NCBI GenBank assembly: GCA_043736395.1
Contig: JAYTCQ010000283.1
Span: 1 to 9,066 of the forward strand
Direction: 5' to 3'
From: JAFDVL01 sp043736395
GTDB lineage: Bacteria > Acidobacteriota > Blastocatellia > RBC074
DNA: 9,066 bases
The stretch's first letter is position 1; each line of letters opens with the position of its first letter. The translations under genes and the position numbers were made by a program. The notes under the pieces are model-generated. The model had not been told where the DNA came from. It did not search any database and was given only the letters and a program-made list of their open reading frames with translations. Positions 1 through 5,169 of the stretch are shown here, piece by piece.

Positions 1-1
1 C

Positions 2-1354
2 GCGAAACGTGCGAAAAATCAGAATCAAAAATTGATAAAAATCTGCGGTGTGAAATCAAATAATCCACACGCTGACGCAGAAAAATTATTACGAAATTTT
101 CTAAACCGCGCGTATCGAAACCCGCTCGCGTCAATCGTCGAAGAAGACACAAATCGCTTCTTGAAAATTTTTGATGCTGCACACAAAACCAGCGGCAGCT
201 TCACTGAAGCAATGATTTCGGTTTATTCTGCGGTGCTGTGTTCGCCCGCGTTCACTACGCTCGAAGAAAAACCGGGACGCTTGGACGATTCAGCCTTGGC
301 TTCACGCCTGTCATATTTTCTCTGGAATTCCGAACCAGATGCGAACTTGCGCGAACTCGCGCAGCAAAATTCTTTGCGCAAACCTGCTGTGCTGCGGACG
401 CAAATGGATCGCCTGCTCAGCGATGCAAAATCACAGCGATTCGTAGATTCGTTTTTGGATTACTGGCTCGACCTGCGCAAAGTGAATATCACTTCGCCGG
501 ATGAATTGTTGTACTGCGATTACTATCTTGATGACCATTTGGTCGAATCATCTACAAAGGAAACACGCGCATTTTTTGCAGAATTAATTCGCGGAGATTT
601 GCCTGCGCGTAACGTCATCGCTTCTGATTTCTTGATGATCAATGAACGGCTCGCCAATCATTACGGCTTGTCGAATGTCCAAGGTTCAAACATTCGACGT
701 GTAGCGTTGCCGCCCGATTCAGTGCGCGGCGGATTGCTCACCCAAGCCAGCGTCTTAAAAGTGACTGCGAACGGCACAACGACTTCGCCCGTAGTGCGCG
801 GCGCGTGGATGATGGAACGCATCCTCGGCAAACCCGTACCGCCTCCACCGCCTGGCATAACTGCTATTGAACCAGACGTGCGTGGAGCGATAACGATGCG
901 GCAAATCCTTGACAAACATCGCAACGATCAGAGCTGCAATGTGTGCCACGTAAAAATTGATCCCACCGGATTTGCGCTCGAAAATTTTGATGTCTTCGGC
1001 GGCTACCGCGAAAAATACCGCGCACTGGCAGAAGGCGAAAAAGCCGTAGGCATCGGCAAAAACGGGCAACGATTCCCTTTTCGTTATATTCAACCGGTGG
1101 ACGCTTCAGGTAATTTGCCTGATGGGCAAAAATTTCAAGACGTCCGTGAATTGAAAAAATTATTGCTCAAAGACGAACGACAAATCGCACGCAATCTGAC
1201 CAATCAACTCATCGTCTTTGCGACCGGCGCGAGCGTGCAATTCAGCGACCGACCAAAAGTCGAGGCGATTCTTGATCGTGCAGCGGGCAAAGGCTACGGC
1301 GTAAAAACGTTGATGCAATTGCTGATTGAGAGCGAGTTGTTTCGGAATAAGTAA
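2..1354 (+). CDS. DUF1595/DUF1592/DUF1588/DUF1585 heme-site protein, 5'-partial
   Basis: The reading frame is open from base 2 with no stop, so the real start lies upstream; the TTG at 32 is not a convincing start. Domain order is the one usual for this family. A DUF1595-like stretch (LLRNFLNRAYRNP, about 92-130) comes first. It is followed by DUF1592 (SRLSYFLWNSEPD, about 298-340), then DUF1588 (GGLLTQASVL, then a proline run around 835-855), and a DUF1585 C-terminus ending LLIESELFRNK. A CxxCH c-type heme site (C-N-V-C-H) lies at 935-949, followed by KIDPTGFALENFD, which is typical of the family. An upstream DUF1587 domain would be expected outside the window. These proteins are known from Planctomycetota, Verrucomicrobiota and Acidobacteriota and are usually exported. 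Their biochemical role is not established, though they normally neighbour a DUF1552 gene. Here the DUF1552 gene lies about 6.5 kb downstream. Family assignment is firm; function is unknown. Confidence 0.9.
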   Translation, partial: AKRAKNQNQKLIKICGVKSNNPHADAEKLLRNFLNRAYRNPLASIVEEDTNRFLKIFDAAHKTSGSFTEAMISVYSAVLCSPAFTTLEEKPGRLDDSALASRLSYFLWNSEPDANLRELAQQNSLRKPAVLRTQMDRLLSDAKSQRFVDSFLDYWLDLRKVNITSPDELLYCDYYLDDHLVESSTKETRAFFAELIRGDLPARNVIASDFLMINERLANHYGLSNVQGSNIRRVALPPDSVRGGLLTQASVLKVTANGTTTSPVVRGAWMMERILGKPVPPPPPGITAIEPDVRGAITMRQILDKHRNDQSCNVCHVKIDPTGFALENFDVFGGYREKYRALAEGEKAVGIGKNGQRFPFRYIQPVDASGNLPDGQKFQDVRELKKLLLKDERQIARNLTNQLIVFATGASVQFSDRPKVEAILDRAAGKGYGVKTLMQLLIESELFRNK

Positions 1355-1397
1355 CTAATGTTTCCTACTTAGACGATAACGCCGTAGCTTGGTTTAA

Positions 1398-1621
1398 TTT
1401 GCAGCGACGGAGGCGCGACCGGAAATTAGCCGGTGGTGCTAACCACCGGACAGCTCGTCCTCACGCACGCGCCCCAGCGGGGCGCAGGACGTAAATTGCA
1501 TCAAACGATCATTGTTGTCCGGCGTCCCTGCCGGGACGCGCAATATTCACGGTACTTTTCCGGTGGTTGCGCTCACGCTCCACCACCGGCTAATTTCCAC
1601 TCGCGCTTCCAGCGCTGCAAA
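1398..1621. repeat. Palindromic MITE/REP-like element, 224 bp
   Basis: The ends form inverted repeats of about 40 bp (1398-1437 and 1582-1621), 35 of 40 positions matching by my count, with a perfect 17-bp core at 1421-1437 / 1582-1598. Each terminal arm can also fold on itself: CCGGTGGT at 1430-1437 pairs with 1442-1449, and the same octamer at 1560-1567 pairs with 1582-1589. Between them sit two more hairpins, 1469-1475/1479-1485 (extended by 1456-1461/1486-1491) and 1522-1528/1533-1539. No transposase is present, so if mobile it is non-autonomous, like a MITE or a REP/BIME element. It fills most of the 312-base gap 1355-1666 ahead of the sialidase-like gene. I saw no clear target-site duplication and nothing else in the gap. 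Confidence 0.8.
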
Positions 1622-1666
1622 GCAGGCAAAATACGGCTAAATTCAGCAGAGCGAAAAAAATCAGCT

Positions 1667-2725
1667 ATGAAATTCATCGTCGCAAAATTTGGACTCACCT
1701 TATTGCTCATCACGGCTTGTTTTGTGAGCGTCGTGCAAGCACAGCAAACCGCTGCGCAAAAATATCTGATTTCAGTCGAGCGCATTTGGGATCGCGCCCA
1801 GCACAATGCGTTCACTGATTTGGTCGAATTCAACGGCAAGTTCTATTGCACCTTTCGCGAAGGCTCGGCGCACGTACCCGGCAAAGAAGGCGTGAATGGC
1901 ACGATTCGCGTGATCGTTTCGGACGATGGGCAAAACTGGCGTTCAGTCACGTTGCTGGCGGAAGCGACCTACGATTTGCGCGATCCGAAATTGTCGGTGA
2001 CGCCCGATGGCCGCTTGATGGTGGTGGCGGGCGGGTCGTATTACGAAGGCGAAACGCGGCTGCATACCAAAATGTGGGTAGCCTTTTCTGACAAGCTCGG
2101 CAAAGCGTTTGGGCGCGTGCAACCGATGATGTTTGACGAAAAGGCGCAAGCGGTAGCGGGCTGGCTCTGGCGCGTGACGTGGCATCGCGGCATTGGTTAC
2201 GGCGTGATGTATAACAGCGCGCCAGACCGCAACGACGCGCTGTTATTGGCTACGCGGGATGGCGTGCATTTCAAAACCGTCACGCGGTTTGATCTGCAAG
2301 GAGCGCCCAACGAAACCGTGCTGCGCTTTTTGCCGAATGGAAATATGGTCGCGTGGGTGCGGCGCGAACGCGAATCGCAAAACGGCTTCATCGGCGTCAG
2401 CCGCGCGCCTTACACTGAATGGCAATGGAAAGAGCAACCCCGGCGCATCGGCGGGCCAGAATTCACCGTGTTGCCCAACGGCCAATTGATCGGCGCGGCG
2501 CGCTTACATTTGCCCGAAGGGAAAACGCGCACCGCTGTTGTCTCGCTCACGACCGATGGCAAGCTCGAACCGCTGTTGATGCTGCCCAGCGCCGGAGATA
2601 ACAGCTACGCCGGCATGGTCTTGCGCGGCGACAAATTGCTGTTGTCCTATTACGCAAGCCACGAAGGCAAGACTTCGATTTATCTGGCAACGCTGAACGC
2701 CAAGGCATTGCAACAGCAAGAGTGA
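1667..2725 (+). CDS. Secreted BNR/sialidase-like beta-propeller protein
   Basis: A 352-aa protein with a signal peptide: Lys at positions 2 and 7, a hydrophobic core LTLLLITACFV, and likely cleavage after VQA at residue 25. The mature part looks like a neuraminidase-superfamily six-bladed propeller. There is a clear Asp-box (S-D-D-G-Q-N-W, residues 85-91), a degenerate one (TRDGVHF, about 196-202), and repeated blade strands such as VTPDGRLMVV, FLPNGNMVAW and VLPNGQLIGAAR. Arg in FREG (about 64) and GAARL (about 279) could serve the arginine triad of sialidases, but I cannot assign catalytic residues, and sialidase activity is not proven. The start at 1667 is chosen because it begins the signal peptide; the frame stays open upstream only because it runs through the palindromic element. 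No strong Shine-Dalgarno site is visible. It is probably exported and acts on glycans. Confidence 0.8.
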   Translation: MKFIVAKFGLTLLLITACFVSVVQAQQTAAQKYLISVERIWDRAQHNAFTDLVEFNGKFYCTFREGSAHVPGKEGVNGTIRVIVSDDGQNWRSVTLLAEATYDLRDPKLSVTPDGRLMVVAGGSYYEGETRLHTKMWVAFSDKLGKAFGRVQPMMFDEKAQAVAGWLWRVTWHRGIGYGVMYNSAPDRNDALLLATRDGVHFKTVTRFDLQGAPNETVLRFLPNGNMVAWVRRERESQNGFIGVSRAPYTEWQWKEQPRRIGGPEFTVLPNGQLIGAARLHLPEGKTRTAVVSLTTDGKLEPLLMLPSAGDNSYAGMVLRGDKLLLSYYASHEGKTSIYLATLNAKALQQQE

Positions 2726-2761
2726 GTTGACGCAAGTTGATCGCGCAACTCATCGTTTTTT
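2723..2761 (+). terminator. Possible intrinsic terminator after the sialidase-like gene
   Basis: TGAGTTG at 2723-2729 pairs with CAACTCA at 2746-2752; an alternative inner stem is 2735-2739/2746-2750. Six T residues follow at 2756-2761. The 5' arm includes the stop codon of the upstream gene and the 3' arm lies in the decayed DUF1592-type remnant, so the hairpin may be fortuitous. Confidence 0.4.
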
Positions 2762-2893
2762 ACGACTGGTGCAGTGTGTGCAATTCGGAGGTCGCACGAG
2801 AGTTAAAGTTATATTGGATCGCGCGATGCGCAAAGACTATCGCGTAAAAACGCTGAGTCAATTAGTATTGTAAACGAATTGTTTCTGAATAAA
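2741..2893 (+). pseudogene. Decayed 3' end of a DUF1592/DUF1585-type gene
   Basis: This stretch aligns with the last about 150 bases of the first gene (1200-1351). Shared anchors are CAACTCATCGT, GTGCAATTC, GATCG, GTAAAAACG, CAATT and TTGTTTC, in the same order and nearly the same spacing. An ungapped 81-base block (2778-2858 against 1235-1315) has 54 matches by my count, about 67%. Translated, 2778-2867 gives VQFGGRTRVKVILDRAMRKD and continues YRVKTLSQLVL, against VQFSDRPKVEAILDRAAGKG then YGVKTLMQLLI in the intact protein. A 2-base insertion upstream, a 1-base loss downstream and loss of the original stop show it is no longer coding. The divergence argues for an old paralogue's tail rather than a recent duplication. 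Confidence 0.8.
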
Positions 2894-2960
2894 GAGTCTC
2901 AATATAGAGGAATGGTTCCTTGGGCAGGCCAGCTAACTAGAGGGTGGGTATCATCTTCGT

Positions 2961-3812
2961 ATGGAAAATAAACTTTATAAAAAGCTAAAACCATTTCCCC
3001 GTGAAATCAATAAAGAGTTTTGCGAAAGACTGGGGCATGTTAATCCTTTATTTTGCCTTTTAGATGTGGCTACTACTGAATTTAGTAGTGAATTGAATCG
3101 CAGTACTCACCCTTCTAAATTCGTTAGAGATAAATCTAAACTTCATGGGCATAGCCACTTGTACACTGAAAAACTGAAGTTTTACGAGGCACGAAGGTAC
3201 TTATTTGTTAGCCATATTGCGTTCTTATTAACTTGCGCTGAATTTGCTTGCCGCAAAATACAAAAGCATCAACTCACTAAGTCTATCGACCAGACAGATC
3301 GCGACAAGAACCTTGGCGACTTTATTAGGCGGACTGTTAGGATAGTCTTATTGACGAAGACAAATGGCCCAGTCGCATCACCTCCCGACTCGAACGCAGT
3401 GAGCAGTATTTTGAGCGATACTTCAATATCGTTGGCTGATTACTATCGGCTCATTCGAAATACTGAGCTTCACGCTAGTACTCCTGAAGAAAAGGTAACC
3501 TCCCCTCAGGAATTTTATAAAACCTTACCAATCGAAAAAATTGAATCGGAATATAAAAGGAAACCGTCTGTTTTTAATCAGCTAACATTTGATGATGTAC
3601 TTTTGTGCTCTATGGCGCTGCAAAATATAGTGAAAGCGTTAAGTAGCGGTTTGCTGTCTAACGAGATGATCGCAACACTACTTCAAAAATCATTCGGCAA
3701 CTTAGATAAAAACCGTAGAATTAATGCAGCGACCGAATTTTGTCGCCAAGATTTATTACTCGAGCAATTTCAGATTAAAGAAGTGTTCGAGTCTTTAGGG
3801 TGGTTAGCATAA
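2961..3812 (+). CDS. AT-rich orphan protein with HEPN-like RNTELH motif
   Basis: A 283-aa soluble protein with no signal peptide and no convincing membrane segment (FVSHIAFLLTCAEFA, 82-96, is a moderately hydrophobic helix). I do not recognise a named family. The notable feature is YYRLIRNTELHAS (residues 161-173). R166-N167-...-H171 fits the Rx4-6H motif of HEPN-fold RNases, including the polar residue usually found after the Arg. It sits in a mainly helical protein with a following helix TFDDVLLCSMALQNIVKAL (209-227). This suggests, but does not prove, a HEPN-type ribonuclease or RNA-binding protein, a class common in toxin-antitoxin and anti-phage systems. Composition is far more AT-rich than neighbours, which points to horizontal acquisition. 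ATG 2961 is the only start before an in-frame stop at 2934; a GAGGGTGGG stretch lies rather far upstream (2940-2948). The last five codons overlap the tRNA-like RNA. Confidence 0.65.
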   Translation: MENKLYKKLKPFPREINKEFCERLGHVNPLFCLLDVATTEFSSELNRSTHPSKFVRDKSKLHGHSHLYTEKLKFYEARRYLFVSHIAFLLTCAEFACRKIQKHQLTKSIDQTDRDKNLGDFIRRTVRIVLLTKTNGPVASPPDSNAVSSILSDTSISLADYYRLIRNTELHASTPEEKVTSPQEFYKTLPIEKIESEYKRKPSVFNQLTFDDVLLCSMALQNIVKALSSGLLSNEMIATLLQKSFGNLDKNRRINAATEFCRQDLLLEQFQIKEVFESLGWLA

Positions 3813-3933
3813 CGGTAATGCGCTCTCTGGCCATCTACGAAAGTAGGTGGCCCTCCTCGAAAGAGTATCTAGCCCAAATGTGATGGATGCTCTTTCGAGG
3901 GGTGAAATGTAGGTTCAAATCCCACACCACCCA
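3798..3933 (+). ncRNA. tRNA-like RNA with two long hairpins replacing the anticodon arm
   Basis: The 5' end GGGTGGT (3798-3804) pairs perfectly over 7 bp with ACCACCC (3926-3932), leaving A3933 as discriminator; CCA is not encoded. Next come TA (positions 8-9 of tRNA), then a D-arm GCAT / AACGGTA / ATGC (3807-3821) with the conserved A14, G18-G19 and A21. The T-arm is 3909-3925: stem GTAGG/CCCAC with one A-C mismatch and loop TTCAAAT, matching the TTCRANY consensus. Where a tRNA has about 20 nt of anticodon and variable region, this RNA has 87 nt. Hairpin 1 pairs 3829-3838 with 3843-3852, 10 bp capped by a GAAA tetraloop. Immediately after it, hairpin 2 pairs 3853-3865 with 3890-3902, 13 bp with a 24-nt loop. 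It is not an ordinary decoding tRNA. Its 5' end overlaps the upstream CDS by 15 bases. The fold is directly visible; transcription and function are inferred. Confidence 0.75.
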
Positions 3934-3971
3934 TATCAATGCCAAATTAGTGTTAGCAAAGAGCACGACAG

Positions 3972-5030
3972 ATGAACAATATAAATACAGAGACTATCCA
4001 GAAATTTCCAATGCTACGGTCCTTCGTTAATTCCAACCCAATTCGCATCCTCATACTTTCGGCGCTCGTCTGCGGTCTGGCCGCAACAAGCGTCGTCCAA
4101 ATCCAGCATGCAAAAGGCAGCCGCACGATTCGTCTGCTGACCCGCGACGGCAAGGTGTTGGAAGGAAGCCTTTCTGCAGGCGGCTTCACGGTGAACGGTA
4201 GCCCTTCCCGTGCTGTGAATGCCGAGACATTGCTCTCGATAAACTTGGCGACGGAAGCAAGCCAGCGTGAAGCAGAGCGCATCACCGCCAGTCTCGCTGC
4301 CGTGCAAGACAAAGACCGCGCAGCGCGTGACGCAGCGGTGGCGGAGTTGACCGACATCGGGTTGCCTGCGTTTACGCCCGTTCTCAATGCCTACAAGGAT
4401 CGTGACTTGCGCGAACCGGATGCCCTCTATCGCCTCTTCGCTCGCCTGATGCCCGGCTATGCCGACGCGGCGGATCGTTCGCTTGATCTGATGCGGCTGA
4501 AAAATGGCGACGCCCTGCGCGGTAGGTTGGGAATATCATCGCTCACGATTCAGCCGACGGGCGGGGCTGCGACGAAGGTTCCACTTGATTCGATTCGTTC
4601 GCTGGCGATACGGCAGGGCGTGATCGAGAAAACCTTTGACGTGCATGCGCTCAGGCATTGCACACAGATCGAATTCCTCGACACCGGCGTCATCATTGGC
4701 CCCAACTCGCGCGTCGAAGCGACCGCCGCCGGATATGTGCGGCTCTCCTTCGCCATTGATGGCTGGGCCTCCGATCCCGATGGAATTAAAGTGCCGGGGC
4801 CGAATTACAAAACGAATCTGGTGGATGGCTTTCCTTTTGGCGCACTGGTCGGCAAGGTCGGCGTCACCGGGCCGCGCTTCATCGTCGGGCGTCGGCTGGA
4901 CAAAACTGGCTTGGGCGAAGGCCGCCTTTACCTCGCCGTGAACGACAACGGGCATTGGCAAAACAACATCGGCAGCTTTCGCGTGAAGCTGCGCGTGAGT
5001 GATGCTTATGATGTGGGCGATCCGCAGTAA
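3972..5030 (+). CDS. Exported protein with C-terminal PA-IL/LecA-like lectin domain
   Basis: A 352-aa protein whose N-terminus has one hydrophobic segment (IRILILSALVCGLAATSVV, about 24-42), a signal peptide or anchor. Two similar beta-rich units follow: TIRLLTRDGKVLEGSL at about 52-67 and DLMRLKNGDALRGRL at about 172-186, each an xxDGxxLxG pattern. They are separated by a helical stretch (95-165). The C-terminal part (about 235-343) resembles the galactose-binding lectin PA-IL (LecA): GWAS (264-267), FGALVGKVG, and YLAVNDNGHWQNNIGSF. D325, N331 and N332 align with the LecA calcium ligands Asp100, Asn107 and Asn108. The LecA sugar-contact His/Gln pair is not obvious, so specificity is open. 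It probably binds carbohydrate outside the cytoplasm. A weak AAAGAG precedes ATG 3972; ATG 4011 is an alternative start. GC content returns to the local high level here. Confidence 0.75.
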   Translation: MNNINTETIQKFPMLRSFVNSNPIRILILSALVCGLAATSVVQIQHAKGSRTIRLLTRDGKVLEGSLSAGGFTVNGSPSRAVNAETLLSINLATEASQREAERITASLAAVQDKDRAARDAAVAELTDIGLPAFTPVLNAYKDRDLREPDALYRLFARLMPGYADAADRSLDLMRLKNGDALRGRLGISSLTIQPTGGAATKVPLDSIRSLAIRQGVIEKTFDVHALRHCTQIEFLDTGVIIGPNSRVEATAAGYVRLSFAIDGWASDPDGIKVPGPNYKTNLVDGFPFGALVGKVGVTGPRFIVGRRLDKTGLGEGRLYLAVNDNGHWQNNIGSFRVKLRVSDAYDVGDPQ

Positions 5031-5063
5031 AGTTAATGGCGTACTTGAATGGTTATGGTGTTA

Positions 5064-5150
5064 GTAGTCCGCGCGTCAGCAAGGGCTGCCTCGGCAATGC
5101 GCCCTCAAGGTACGAATCATCAATGCAGCCCTTGCTGACGCGCGGGCTAC
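5064..5150. repeat. REP-like palindrome between the lectin-like and monooxygenase-like genes
   Basis: Two 26-base arms, 5064-5089 and 5125-5150, are reverse complements with a single mismatch (T5068, which becomes a G-U pair in RNA). The 35-base spacer contains no gene. The arms are GC-rich with core CGCGCGTCAGCAAGGGCTG. There is no T-tract. It could act as a bidirectional transcription stop or an mRNA-stabilising hairpin, and it looks like a dispersed REP/MITE unit. It is unrelated in sequence to the element at 1398-1621. Confidence 0.8.
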
Positions 5151-5169
5151 TGTTACGGAAGGTACTCTT

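Noticed and set aside
1433..1666. In-frame extension of the sialidase-like gene 78 codons upstream
   Set aside because: It runs through the palindromic repeat, lacks protein-like composition, and the signal peptide begins exactly at 1667.
2912..2971. Short leader peptide (MVPWAGQLTRGW...) overlapping the start of the AT-rich gene
   Set aside because: Only 19 codons, AGAGGA abuts the ATG with no spacing, and there is no recognisable leader features such as a codon run or attenuator.
3798..3933. tmRNA, selenocysteine tRNA, Y RNA or group I intron-bearing tRNA
   Set aside because: Too short and without the tag region or alanine-type acceptor of tmRNA. The D- and acceptor-stem lengths do not fit tRNA-Sec. 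No Ro60 gene is nearby and the RNA ends lie at the acceptor stem. The 87-nt insert is too small for a group I intron and lacks its core.
2961..3933. Integrative element using the tRNA-like gene as attachment site
   Set aside because: No integrase or recombinase is seen, and the gene lies on the 5' side of the RNA rather than beyond its 3' end as in usual tRNA-targeted islands; only the weak 14-base repeat remains as a hint.
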